Shown here piece after piece: positions 13,701 through 25,900 of a stretch of 64,000 bases of DNA. Below the pieces are notes generated by a model. That model was given only the letters and a program-made list of their open reading frames with translations. It was not told the origin of the DNA and made no database searches. Both the position numbers and the translations under genes were made by a program. The stretch lies in NCBI GenBank assembly GCA_903813345.2, contig CAIIXF020000006.1, positions 14,636,348-14,700,347 on the forward strand, written 5' to 3'. Numbering within the stretch: position 1 is the stretch's first letter; each line of letters starts with the position of its first letter. This DNA comes from Owenia fusiformis. Lineage: Eukaryota; Annelida; Polychaeta; Sabellida; Oweniidae.

Positions 13701-15137
13701 ATCTGTGGACTAGTATTCGAGTTATCTTCCGGACAGACGGACGGACTGACGGACGGACGGACGGACAGACGGACGGAGGGCTTCACTATATCCCTACAGA
13801 ACTTCGTTCGTTGGGATAATAATTGTATGTTCTCTCAAATGTAAGGTTTCTGTCTAAAATAATGCCTAAATGTTTATTGCTGTTTACAAGAGGTATCTGT
13901 TTATTGTTCACAGTTACTGGATTAGGTATTTGGGATAGGTATTTTAGAAATTATCACACTTTTAGAGGGATCTGTTTTTGGGGTCTCCCTGTAGACAAAT
14001 AGATTAGAATAATGCATATCTAATATGTGAACATTTGTAATGCCTTAAAAGATTTCCTAATGGAACATTTTTTGAAAAGCAATAATTGGACAAGTGCAGT
14101 GGGTTTCAAATAATACAAAAAATGCATTATTTGAGAATACACATTTCATGTAAAAAATCTATATGGCCTATAAAATACAGGGTGGCCCCAAAAACAGAAC
14201 CACCAAAAATTGCAATAAGCCAAATGTTGCCTTGATAACCCAGAAAAAGTTAAAATTTTCATATTTTGCCCCTTTAACAAAAATACGAAATTTCAAACTT
14301 TTTTTTAGAGTTTTTGTTAAGTTTAGACATCATTAACCTAAAAGTAATGATTATAAAGATTATTAAACAGTGAAACATCAGGTGAGATATTCTATGAGAA
14401 AAGTGTAAATTATGCAAACAATATGCGCTGATGAATGAATTATGGGGCATTTCTAGAATTTCAAAGTTTTACAAAATTTAGAATGCACCATGTAGAAAGT
14501 AGATATGTAATTTTGACATATGTGAGTAATAATGCCATACTTTGATCTCAAAGGGAAAAATGGCTTTGTTACAGTTTTGGGTTGTTCTGTTTTTTTTGGG
14601 TCACCCTGTATATCATTTGCTTGTTTAATGTTTGAACTTATTTGATTGATATCTCTGATAGAACTTGAACTATCTTAAGATGTGAAGTGTTTTATGATTT
14701 TTCAGAATTATGATTCTTAATCATTAGTAAAATAAGAATTTGGGTTCTTTCTAGAAAAAATGTTTCGTTCAAGAGATTTAACATTGAAACTTAAGTGATG
14801 AATCATTTTTAACAAAATGATGAGTCATTTTTAACAAAATCAAACTAAGGAGAGTTGAGTGTGGTTAGTTAGTAACATTCAATATATTTACTATACTTAC
14901 CAACAGCCCACACCAGATTCCTGTACCAATGAAAAACAATGATGCGTTTAAACCAATAGCTGCACCCCCAAGAGCAATAGATAGGATCCCAAACCCAATC
15001 ATCAAGGATCCCATTATGGCTGATGCTTTTCCATCGAATCTTTCAACTCTGCCACTTGGATTTGGGGGTTGAATGGTGTAAATAATTTGCTGCTGAGGCT
15101 GATAGGCACCTACTCGTGACTGGACCTGGTTCTGCAT
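7765..15137 (-). CDS. MS4A/CD20-like four-span membrane protein, copy A
   Basis: Six exons read on the minus strand: 15137-14901, 10045-9986, 9830-9681, 8559-8443, 8292-8145 and 7898-7765, giving 281 aa. All junctions are GT/AG and phases agree. The cytoplasmic N-terminus is Gln/Pro-rich, followed by SGRVERFDGKAS. Four hydrophobic spans follow: about residues 40-63, 70-92 (split across exons 1 and 2), 100-127 (IITFMVLSIVMVSIACL) and 150-172. A Cys cluster follows span 4 (AYCCKAVCCC). The Gln-rich C-tail ends PPPQYTEKEKL, which contains a PPxY WW-domain-binding motif. This topology fits the CD20-like family PF04103, whose members regulate membrane signalling or trafficking; the ligand is unknown. 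An AG lies just upstream of the ATG, and a 5' UTR exon with donor GTAAGC lies near 15.71 kb. Intron 1 (about 4.9 kb) is filled with transposons. Confidence 0.87.
12317..12905. mobile_element. Harbinger-like MITE with 3-bp target duplication
   Basis: The inverted ends are built on CTATCACACCAAACT and its complement AGTTTGGTGTGATAG, and the element is about 589 bp without an ORF. It is flanked by TAA on both sides (12314-12316 and 12906-12908), as expected for PIF/Harbinger. Copy B at about 33183 shows the uninterrupted empty site in the same LINE fragment, which confirms an insertion after the duplication. Confidence 0.75.
13024..13820. mobile_element. Non-autonomous TIR element with internal 150-bp-scale repeats and (GACG)n tract
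   Basis: The ends ATCCCAACGAAC (about 13025) and GTTCGTTGGGAT (about 13806) are exact inverse complements. The interior has about three imperfect copies of a roughly 150-bp unit (CATTTTGAATTTT... AGAAAAAC words) and a GACGGACGGAC tract at 13732-13785. It interrupts the LINE remnant. The duplicate in copy B lacks it (about 33.27 kb). Confidence 0.65.
14178..14608. mobile_element. Tc1/mariner-type MITE, 431 bp, TA-flanked
   Basis: The left end CAGGGTGGCCCCAAAAACAG and the right end, the complement of CAGGGTGACCCAAAAAA, are flanked by TA dinucleotides. There is no ORF. It lies in intron 1 of MS4A-like copy A and is not seen in copy B. The same end family encloses 31477-33438. Confidence 0.7.
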
Positions 15138-15159
15138 GTTTATTCCCTAAGATTATAAT

Positions 15160-15365
15160 AACTCCCTTGATTCATGGCAACAATTGGCAGTTTTCTTGAT
15201 TCAACAATGGGCAGTTTTCTTGATTCATAGCAACAATGGGCAGTTTTCTTGATTCATAGGAACAATGGGCAGTTTACTAGACTTATAGCATCAATAGGCA
15301 GTTAACTTGATTTATAGCATAAAAGGGCAGTTTACTTGATTCATGGCAACAAAGGGCAGTTTTGG
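15160..15365. repeat. Minisatellite upstream of MS4A-like copy A
   Basis: About seven imperfect direct copies of a 29-31 bp unit built on CAACAATGGGCAGTTTTCTT. It lies just upstream of the start codon, in the 5' UTR intron. Copy B has the same array in the same place with about four copies (33915-34035), so copy number has changed since duplication. Confidence 0.8.
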
Positions 15366-16136
15366 TGACTACCCTGAGCAAACTCATCAACTATAATACA
15401 CCACCCTCTAATTATGATTAATCAATATAACACTGACAGTTTTTTTGCTTTTTTAGGTTAGGTTAATACAAATATTCACCACTTTTTAAAAATATGAGTT
15501 GTGTACTACTCAGTTGAACTCCTTTCTCATACTAAACCAGGAGGACTTCATTTGATGTTCTAAGGAATCATTTTTCAAAATAAGAACTTAAATGTTTAAA
15601 TAAAACAAGACTTAAAATTATGAAAATATCATCAATACAAGAGGATTGAATGCTACAAAAACAAATAGACCAAACTAAAAAAGAATAATTACATGCTTAC
15701 CTCCTGTTATTCTCCTAGACAAAAACCTATGAACCACTTACTGTTGTTAACATTGAAGTTATACTGACATCTCTTAAAGCTTATCTTTGTATAAAAGTAC
15801 TGTTAGTGCATTTTATTGCTGAGTCAGGTAGGCCTATTCAATAAAAAGGAATTAATAAAGACTCGGTCTTCTCAAGTCAGAAAGAATTGTGGTACAAGGG
15901 AAGAGGTTTTAAGATGATATAATTAATGTTCATTCTGTCATTAGGGCTTTAAGATGAATTATAAATCAATGTCAGAAAAGGTGTAGCAGTGCAAATAGGA
16001 ATTCAGATTTTTTTTAATTGAATCTATTTTGATTTGGTTAATGATTAATTCAACTGAAATAACTTTCCTTATTGTGATTTTTAATCAATATATTTCATGG
16101 CTTTTACAAAGCTTTGATGTTCAAAATTCATTAATA
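15366..16136. other. Upstream region of MS4A-like copy A
   Basis: No ORF is supported. The sequence is closely matched by about 34036-34730 upstream of copy B. Both contain a probable non-coding first exon, read on minus, with donor GTAAGC (about 15.71 and 34.27 kb) and a second nearby donor-like GTAAGT or GTAAGTG site. Homology stops at about 16136, where the insert begins. Confidence 0.55.
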
Positions 16137-16819
16137 TATTGTAACAAAATATTTTTTTTGAAAAATTATTATAGTTTTCCATTTGGATAGTCTCAAGATT
16201 ATGGCCATTAAATACAACAACTTCACTTGTTCCCTTACTTTACCTGGTCCTTTGGTGATAATTATATTTATTTGTGACCTTTTACAATGTTAAAGTAGGT
16301 GGCTAGCGATCAAATTATATTTTAGTAGGTAATTTCGTTTCACGTCCATTATTGCGATATTGTAATTTCGTTCCGCAAATTAGTGCTCATTTAGAGTAAT
16401 TTCACTACGCCACAACTTCGAATATTCAAGCTCCGTACTTATCGCAAAAATACAGGTTAGTTAGTCCATTTGAATTATTAATTTAGATTTATTTAGATAG
16501 ATAACAATATTAGCGATCATTTCTGTAAATTAGGGGTAGCAATAATGTTTAGTTTTCAAGATATTTGGTCGTGAATTTGAAATGTCAATTCAATCTCGTC
16601 TGCCATTTCGGCGGTCATTTTATTTCCTGTTCCATTAAATAACTTGCTCTAGCCACCTATTGTGAATGTATTTCCACACTTTATCATTATATTTCTTATC
16701 TGTATAATTAACTCGCAATTACCAACCATATTTGTGAGTTATTTTCACGTCTGTAGGCCCGTAATCGTAATTTAAACATTTGGTTAATCAGTTTGCGCCA
16801 ATATTTTGTATTGCGCGAG

Positions 16820-16880
16820 TACGTCATCCGGGCAACCTCCTAGAGTATATAAGCTGAGAAAGTTGACACTCGAGAGAGAC
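16820..16880 (+). promoter_or_regulatory. Promoter-like block (CRE-like site plus TATA box)
   Basis: TACGTCA at about 16820 is a CRE-like half-site and TATATAAG sits at 16846-16853. A start about 30 bp downstream would fall in the CACTCGAGAGAGAC segment (about 16868-16881) and transcribe directly into the two arrays. This is a sequence-only inference. Confidence 0.45.
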
Positions 16881-17097
16881 TTGATTTAGCTTTTGACTGG
16901 TACAGAGCTCCGCTCGTGATATTTTGTAAATTTTGACAATTTTGACTTTGTTGGACTTTGACATTTTCTGTACATGATAACTTCGACTTAGAATATTTCT
17001 CACTGGCACTTGGGAATATTCTTTGACTTTGTTCTGTTCACATGTACCTGGCTGTAGACGAATCTACTTGAGGTTAAACTTTGGCAAAGTCAATTTA

Positions 17098-17680
17098 GTT
17101 GGACTTGTACATTTTTCTGTGGATGATAACTTGGACTTAGAATATTTTAATCATTTTCAATATTCTTTGACTTTGTTCTGTGATACATCTACCTGGAGTT
17201 GGACTTGTACATTTTTCTGTGGATGATAACTTGGACTTAGAATATTTTAATCATTTTCAATATTCTTTGACTTTGTTCTGTGATACATCTACCTGGAGTT
17301 GGACTTGTACATTTTTCTGTAGATGCTAACTTGGACTTAGAATATTTTAATCATTTTTAATATTCTTTGACTTTGTTCTGTGATACATCTACCTGGAGTT
17401 GGACTTGTACATTTTTCTGTGGATGATAACTTGGACTTAGAATATTTTAATCATTTTTAATATTCTTTGACTTTGTTCTGTGATACATCTACCTGAAGTT
17501 GGACTTGTATATTTTGCTGTGGATGCTAACTTGGACTTAGAACATTTCTTACTGGCACTTCGAAATATTCTTTGACTTTGTTCTGTGGTACATCTACCTG
17601 GAGTTGGACTTATACATTTTAGTCGTTTATACTAACTTGGACTTAGAATATTTCTTACTCACACTTTGAAATATTCTTCG
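17098..17680 (+). repeat. 100-bp tandem array, about 6 copies
   Basis: Units of 100 bp start with TTGGACTTGTACATTTTTCT at 17099, 17199, 17299 and 17399. The first copies are nearly identical and later ones diverge. No unit-spanning ORF is seen. The array shares TTGACTTTGT and TTGGACTTAG words with the next array, suggesting common origin. Confidence 0.85.
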
Positions 17681-17704
17681 ACTTTGTTCTATTTGAAGTT
17701 TGAC

Positions 17705-19400
17705 TTAGATAATTTATTGTGAAACTTCCTCACTGAAGACGTTCCAGTTGACTTTGTCGAACGGACTCACTGAGGCTGGGTCTTTATTTTAGCGACTTTG
17801 TCGAACGGACTTCCTGAGGAAGGTGATCCATTGGACTTACCCGGAGGAGGCTACCTGAGGGAGACGTTCCAGTTGACTTTGTCGAACGGACTCACTGAGG
17901 CTGGGTCTTTATTTTAGCGACTTTGTCGAACGGACTTCCTGAGGAAGGTGATCCATTGGACTTACCCAGAGGAGGCTACCTGAGGGAGAAGAGGATCCAT
18001 TGGACTTAGCCAGAGGCTACCTGAGGGAGAAGAGGATCCATTGGACTTAGCCAGAGGAGGCTACCTGAGGGAGAAGAGGGTCCATTGGACTTCACCGGAA
18101 GAGGCTACCTGAGGGAGACGTTCCAGTTGACTTTGTCGAACGGACTCACTGAGGCTGGGTCTTTATTTTAGCGACTTTGTCGAACGGACTTCCTGAGGAA
18201 GGTGATCCATTGGACTTACCCAGAGGAGGCTACCTGAGGGAGAAGAGGATCCATTGGACTTAGCCAGAGGCTACCTGAGGGAGAAGAGGATCCATTGGAC
18301 TTAGCCGGAGGAGGCTACCTGAGGGAGACGTTCCAGTTGACTTTGTCGAACGGACTCACTGAGGTTGGGTCTTTATTTTAGCGACTTTGTCGAACGGACT
18401 TCCTGAGGAAGGTGATCCACTGGACTTAGCTGAAGAGGCTACCTGAGGGAGAAGAGGATCCATTGGACTTAGCCAGAGGAGGCTACCTGAGGGAGAAGAG
18501 GATCCACTGGACTTAGCTGAAGAGGCTACCTGAGGGAGAAGACGTTCCAGTTGACTTTGTCGAACGGACTTCCTTAGGAAGAGGATCCATTGGACTTAGC
18601 CAGAGGCCACCTGAGGGAGAAGAGGATCCATTGGACTTAGCCAGAGGAGGCTACCTGAGGGAGAAGAGGATCCACTGGACTTAGCTGAAGAGGCTACCTG
18701 AGGGAGAAGAGGATCCATTGGACTTAGCCGGAGGAGGCTACCTGAGGGAGAAGAGGATCCATTGGACTTAGCCAGAGGAGGCTACCTGAGGGAGAAGAGG
18801 ATCCATTGGACTTAGCCGGAGGAGGCTACCTGAGGGAGAAGAGGGTCCATTGGACTTCACCGGAAGAGGCTACCTGAGGGAGACGTTCCAGTTGACTTTG
18901 TCGAACAGACTCACTGAGGCTGGGTCTTTATTTTAGCGACTTTGTCGAACAGACTTCCTGAGGAAGGTGATCCATTGGACTTAGCCAGAGAAGGCTACCT
19001 GAGGGAGAAGAGGATCCACTGGACTTAGCTGAAGAGGCTACCTGAGGGAGAAGAGGATCCATTGGACTTAGCCAGAGGAGGCTACCTGAGGGAGAAGAGG
19101 ATCCAATGGACTTAGCTGAAGAGGCTACCTGAGGGAGAAGACGTTCCAGTTGACTTTGTCGAACAGACTCACTGAGGCTGGGTCTTTATTTTAGCAACTT
19201 TGTCGAACGGACTTCCTGAGGAAGGTGATCCATTGGACTCAGCCGGAAGAGGCTACCCGAGGGAGAAGACGTTCCATTGGACTTAGCCGGAGCAGGCTAC
19301 CTGAGGGAGAAGAGGATCCACTAGACTTAGCCGGAGGAGGCTACCTGAGGGAGAAGAGGATACACTGGACTTAGCCGGAGGAGGCTACCTGCACGAGACA
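17705..19400 (+). repeat. Compound satellite with 41-44 bp subunits
   Basis: The subunits are centred on GGATCCATTGGACTTAGCC and GGCTACCTGAGGGAGA. They are interspersed at least five times with a longer block containing CTTTGTCGAACGGACT and GGGTCTTTATTTTAGC. Subunits vary between 'CCAGAGGAGG' and 'TGAAGAGG' forms. No ORF persists across units in either strand. Confidence 0.85.
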
Positions 19401-19991
19401 AGATACTGGTCCTTGTATGGAACTGGATGTTCTTTTCATCGCTTTGATTGTGTGACTTCAATCCAATCCCACAATTGATGTTTATATGTATAGACTCACA
19501 GTGAATAATAATAACAATAACAATAACAACAACAACAAACATTGGTTCTATTCAAGTTTATTGCAAGGACATTTTGCTATTTGATGTACACAATTTTGGG
19601 CCTACAGACGCCACAATATATCGTTTGTTGTGTAATAAATATAATTGAATGTTCTGTTGAATCTTTGGTGCAAACACATTTAACGTGTGTCACGTAACCC
19701 ACAAGGTATACAGAGGTCTATTAGTCCACACTACCATAATATCCACAAAAAGGCCTAACTGTTACAATATATACCCGTATACTATAGTATTTCCTGATCA
19801 GTGATTACAATAACCACTAGTTTTAGAACATTTCATCCACTGTACTTAATTAGTGAACTTTGAACCATCACATGACATTAGCTTTGGGATATCCCCGCAT
19901 TGTGTAAACACTCCCTTATTTAGCCTTTTGAAAGTGAGCTTACTTATGGTTGTGTACATTTATTGTAAGCATCTTTAATGATTTAGTTTAT

Positions 19992-22900
19992 TCAAAGTTT
20001 TTTTTTCTCTGTATTTTGGGGTGGTGGGCCACCAGCACCTTGGGTCTGTGGTACATTAGCATTGTATGCAGATGCTTGTTTTATAGTGGTGTTGTAACCA
20101 GGTGCAATGTTGATGGTATGGGCCCTGATAAAAAATTCTCACACAATTATGTTGTTCTTCACTTGTCATTGACTAGGAACCCTGAGTGAAAGAATAAGGT
20201 ACAGGAGCCCACCATTAGGTCTCCAACTTTTTTGTGGTTGCGGTTGGTTGGTGTTTGGCATTTTGCGTTCAGCATCTGACACAAATTGCTATATGATACT
20301 TGTGTATACTATACCTATCTAATTCAGATCCTGATAGTTAATTGAGATCCTGCCATCCATGACTTATAGTTATATCTACTGGGTCCTTATCTTTTTTTAT
20401 TATGATTTATTTTTTTATTATGAATTTGGCTTCTTATTAAGCCATTTTTGTTAGAATGCTCATTTTAATACAGTAATCTGAGACTAACATAAAATTTTAT
20501 GTTAGTCTCAGCTATAATGATCTTTCTTCTAATTTCTCTTTTTCAAAGTAGCACACAAAAATTACCGGGAGTACAGTATTCGAAATAAACACATTGAATA
20601 ACTTACACTTGAGTTGTTGCAACAACAGACAGCCTTACAGCAGTAGGCCGATGATGTAAAACCCAGTACTGCCTGGATGATAGATGTCAACACCAGTAGC
20701 GCATTTATTGCAACTCGTCCACCACCCTGAATTCATGATTAAAAGCATAAATGAAAATTGACAGTGGCATCAGTTCTAGTTGCTTTGCTTAATAGACTGC
20801 ATAATACCATTCTGTATTCCTTCATACATAAATGAACAGCAATTATGCAATCTTCTTGTGCAACGGGACATCTGAGGGAGGTTTTTATGTCTGATGGGGA
20901 ATAAATAATTATATGGTGCAATGTCAGCATTTGTCAGACAGAATGTCGATGAAAATGGACTCATCTTTGGTTTATGCTTCTATCCAAACTTGTGCAACAT
21001 TTCACCGTATGAATTAGTTATCATTATTAATTCCTTAAATACACGTAGCTCTATTATCTATATGCTGAATGCTCAGATAACATCATCTTATGAAGAATGT
21101 TTGTTGACTCTTCAAATGGGGAAGGTTAAGTGGGACATCTTAAAGGGAGAATCAGATCCATAGTGACTGACAAAATTACTTGCAATAAGTGGAACTTACC
21201 TCTCGATGTATTCCATATTTATTGAAAATGAATGTACTATTGTAAAAATCCTTAGTTTTCCTCAAATAAAGTATGCATTTTGGGTATTTTTAGAAAATAG
21301 ACATAGGAATGATATGAGCCTAAAATATTGGTTATATATATTTTACAAGTGGATCCAAGAGACCAAGTGGGCAAGTCCATTATTTTGCAGTGGTGGCAGG
21401 ATATTTCACATTTATTTGCGTTTGAGCAAAGCGACATTAGCAAATAAATGATTTCTTTGTGCGTTGCGTAAATGGAACAGTGTGTTGTATAGGGATAAGA
21501 GGTAATTGGTCGATGCTAGTTTAGTGAGTGAGTGATAAGGTTCGTATGATAGAGCGTCGGTTGTATAGTCATTTTGAGTTCTTGCCACGACATAAACACT
21601 CAACACATTTTTAAACACAATATAGAATTTGTATCGTTATACATTTGATATACTTTTAATTGATGGTTTATTTTTGTCAAGTTGAGAAAAATTTACTTTA
21701 TTAAACGTTATTGTATCAGGGTGCAAGTGTATTTTATAATTCTATCATTTACATGTCTTTGATAGATCGCGTACCTTTTCCTCATTTGTTTGGGTTTTTT
21801 AATGGCCGGGATCGATCAATTTCGCTAAATGTAATATTTAAGCCTTAATGATCTCGCTTAACGGTCGAGCTCTTTCATGTATTTAAAACTTTTTCAAATA
21901 GCATATTGTAGAGAACATTATTGAGCCATTAATTGTTTGTAATTCACCTATATTGTACCATGTTCGTAACACCATGATTCTTCAATAAACGAAAGTGGCA
22001 AAGCTCAAAATTTTGAGAAAAGTGAATTTTTAATATTGAAATGACCCACGTTTGATATTCTGAAGTAATGGCCTAACATTTTATTAATCCATTTTTTCGG
22101 AGTCGAAATTTCGTATTTTAAAACGCCCCAGAACGCTTCAAATGCAATCTCTTTTCAAATTTTCTTGGGGGAAAGAACCCACCCCCCTCAAAGCTAGTTC
22201 GATTTGCTCACTCGTGGCGTACACTCATAAAATACCCTAGTCCAACAACATTAGACCTAGCCTGGGCCTCTTTTCTTATCTGACATGTCTTATGGCCCGG
22301 CTAGGTCTAACCTCCATGACCATTTTGCCCTTGATGTGTTAATTTAGTCGTTCAGCAGGTTCCGACATGCGGAACTAATTAAACTCCGAAAACATGGTAA
22401 TATTACATAAAGAATGTGATTCAAGCATGCATACATACCTTATAAATACATACACACCATCCCGTACCCCCCTTAGACCATATTGATGCATAATTACGAA
22501 AATATTGGAGACAGGTTTGGAATTTTACGAAAATATCGGTCAACTCCGGTAACATCGAAATTGCAAATCGTATCAGGAATTAACCGTCATTGCGACACTG
22601 CATCAACGAACAGTAGGTTTGCAATTAATAACTATTTTTTTGTGTATACAAGCGCTATATAAATCAATCAAAGATACCTGCTATCCTCAAAAATAGTTAT
22701 TTTATCCCGAGTAATCGCGTGATAATTATCAATCTATTTGACAACAATTTCGTTTCAATAGTTTAAATTTTAACCCGGGACGAACAGACACAATGGCGGA
22801 CATGCGGAAATGTCATTTTAGAGATTGGTAAGTTTAACCTCATTTTACTTGTATAAATGACCATTTAATACAATAATATTGTGTTTAATCGCTTGATGTT

Positions 22901-25900
22901 ATGTGTTTTTATATTGTTGTCAAGTATCAGTTGCATGTTATCGCGGAAAAATGGTTTCGGTGGATCCAAAACTTGCATCAATGGAAAGAATAGTAAGGAG
23001 GTTAAACTCAATAATGGCCCCAAGAAAATTCTTAATAATAAATAACGCCGTTATTGAGTTTAACGACGTTGAACTAAAAATACCCACGCTTTTCATATTG
23101 TAATTCGTATCTTCTGTTGCATCGAGCAAAGTAAAGAAACACATATCTACTCCCACATACTCACATTGCCTTCCATTAAAGAAAACCTTCTAAAAGTTTA
23201 GTAGTCAATAAATATCAGATCTGTAAATTCCGAAATCAGAAGCAAATTCAATAAAAACCAGATTAGAATGCACAAATACCGGATCACTGATTATTTCAAT
23301 GAGGGACCTGTTAGATGTTGCACCAATAGTCCATTGGTCACTCTTAGAATGAGCCAAGTATTGGATGATTGGAGGCAGTTTTGATCAATTTTGCAAAGGG
23401 TTAATTTTATTCTCATCCGTCTCAACAAAACAGGAATATCCCAGAATTCATACAGGCATACTTTCTTATGTAAACTATATCATTGATTGGCCAAGGGTTC
23501 ATCTATAATCCTGGGAAATGACCTCTTCTGGAAGTAAAGTTTGGGAACATCTGATAATATGACCAGTTCACATGGCAGTGTGTCACCTGTCATTTCTCTG
23601 TAATGATGTACACCTTCCTCCTAAAGATTTGAAACAATTGTAGTACAGTAAAACCTGTATATCTGAACACTTGGCTAATCCGAAAGATTTAAACATTTTA
23701 TTGGTTCCGTTCTTCCTCCCACTGACTCAAATGTTAAAAAACCTTGAAATGTGAACACCTCCCAATTTGAGCAGTGTGTTTGAAAAATTAACCTATCTTA
23801 TCTGAACACTTTTCATAAAATATCACATGTCCCATTCAAAATTGCTCAAATATTTGAAAAAACCTTGAATGATCTCACTCATGGTGGGGCTTTCTAGGAT
23901 GACTAAATTCATTTGAATCAGATTTTCATGTCACTTGAGTGTAATGCCATAAAGCTATATGTAGTCAAAAGAACTATAAATATTTATTGAGAATTTGTTC
24001 CTATTTCTTCAAAATCCAAAATCTTGCAAATGCAAAACCTCAAAATGTGAACACCTCCTAATCCAAACGCTTTTAGCTGGTCTCTCGGATTAGACAGGTT
24101 TTACTGTAGGTACAATCCCCTCTAAAAGTTACTGAAATCACTGGCTAGGAATTGTTCACTTACACACAGTTGTTGAATAGCAGGCCTGTCAACTGTCCCG
24201 CAATTTGCATATTTGTCACGCATTTGCTGAAGAATTCGAAGTCACGCCAGTTATTTGTGCGTGACAAAAAATGTCACGCAAATACGCATTTTACCTGGTA
24301 ATTGTCAAGCAAAAATATTTCTGTAGAAAAATTTCTAAAAGATCGTCTACACAGCAAAAATACGAACTAAGTTGTTATTATCATGATCATGATCATACCA
24401 AGAGTCATTTCTGGCATTGAAGTCGCCATTAATAAAGATCCCGTTGTTGGGATGCAAAATAACCTGGGACAGGTTAACTTTTAAGTTAGAAAAATACTGC
24501 CTAGTTTCATTTGCACTCTGTGAGGGTGATCTGTAGAAAAACCCATATAAATAGGTTTTATGACTCACTTTAACTTCAGCTAAACAGTTAACAAGGTCGA
24601 GCGATCTAAACTGATCAAGAATTTTTATTTGAACTGAGCCATGCCCCCATCAGATTAAACCTCTTCCATGGTTTGTACAAAATTTAGGCGGTCCAAAATT
24701 ATTTAAGTCAAAAGTTTTGAATTTTAAATCGTCATCCGTAACATTGCCTGTTTCGCAAAGAGCCACAATATGCACATTTTCCTTAGCCACATACTGTTTG
24801 AGATAATCACATTTATGGCCACCGGGTCCCAACATGCCATGTTCTGCCATGTTGCCAAGTGGTACTATCTACAAGATGCAGTCACTTGGCATATACTTGT
24901 TAGTAACATGGCAATATTTTAGCAACCTTTCTGACAACATGCTACTGGTCTAGCATGTGAAAGACAGAGCAACTGGCTCAGCATGGCATGTTGAATGTGC
25001 AAGTGATTATTCAAGATTTATTCTAGATTAGAACATGTACTATTTTGGTTGGACATGGCATCTTGTTTTAGCATGTGTACATGTATCAGAATGCGAGTAC
25101 TGCCATGTTCGCATGTTGGATGTGCATGTTGATTTTACATGTTGCATTGGCATACTTGCCATCTTATATTTGCATGTGTGCCAAGTACCTTGATTCAAGT
25201 GATCCCAAGTTCACATCTTACCAAGTACAGCATGTTGTCATGTGATAAATATAGCTACTGGCCGTAGCATGGCATGTTGGATGTGCATGTTATAATAATG
25301 TCCATTAATGCTCTACATGGTTCTACTTGCCATCTTGTATTAGCATCTGTACCATGTACTAGAAATGTTGGTGGTGCCATGTGTGCATGTTACCAAGTTC
25401 AACAGACATAATCATTTATTAATCCTGGCAATGATCTTTATTCATACATTGTATATGTGTTGGATGAACATTGTGTCAATGATACATCACACTGATATTT
25501 TACATTTTCTTATGCTGTATTTTAAACTTGACTCTATAACTTATATTTTTGCATTTGTCATGTTGTTTACATTATGTATTTTGTAGTTAGTTTAGTCTAA
25601 GTTATTTTTGTATATTGTACATTGTACTGACTAATATGTCATTGTGATGACATCTGAGTCAATAAGAGATGTTCATGAACGCTGCTCCTGCCAAGTACAC
25701 ACTTTATCATAAGGGTCTGGTACATTATCGCCGCTCCTGCCAAGTGGACCTTGTATCATTAGGGTCTGGTACGCGATCGCCGCTCCTGCCAAGTGGACCT
25801 TGTATCATTAGGGTCTGGTACGCGAATTCCGCACCTGCCAAGTGGATCCTGTATCATTAGGGTCTGGTACGCGAATTCCGCACCTGCCAAGTGGACCCTG

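Larger units (their letters stand above)
11300..13940 (-). pseudogene. LINE reverse-transcriptase 3' remnant, copy A
   Basis: Minus-strand reading gives KHLGIILDRNLTF near 13.85 kb, then after an insertion NSVITKCNKMLHSFKALKFS (about 13.0 kb). After a second insertion come HILPHLEYGNI and LDRVQYRASLIVSGC (about 12.3-12.1 kb), and NSFKYQIRTFLNGKKKE near 11.88 kb. These are C-terminal motifs of non-LTR (CR1/jockey-like) reverse transcriptases. Frameshifts, stops and two inserted elements break it. The same remnant, without the two insertions, is at 32190-33430, so it predates the gene duplication. Confidence 0.75.
10187..13990. mobile_element. Tc1/mariner-type terminal-repeat element carrying a LINE piece (copy A, degraded ends)
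   Basis: The left end reads AAGGTGGCCCCAAAAAACAG and the right end TGTTTTTGGGGTCTCCCTG. These are diverged versions of the better-kept pair at 31477-33438 in the duplicate gene. The interior holds LINE reverse-transcriptase remnants and two later insertions (12317-12905 and 13024-13820). The ends are diverged, so the boundaries rest on comparison with copy B. Confidence 0.5.
16137..19787. mobile_element. 3.65-kb insertion carrying two satellite arrays
   Basis: Copy-A upstream sequence matches copy-B upstream sequence up to about 16136, and the match resumes at TTTCCTGATCAG (19788 versus about 34731). The intervening 3.65 kb is therefore an insertion. Near its ends are inverted copies of ATATTGTAACA (about 16137 and 19766), suggesting short terminal inverted repeats. 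It contains a TATA/CRE-type promoter-like block, a 100-bp array, a 41-44 bp compound array and a CAA/TAA-rich tail near 19.5 kb. No transposase or reverse transcriptase is seen, so its class is unknown. Confidence 0.65.

Noticed and set aside
16137-19787. LTR retrotransposon
   Set aside because: No long direct terminal repeats, primer-binding site, protease, polymerase or integrase sequence could be found.
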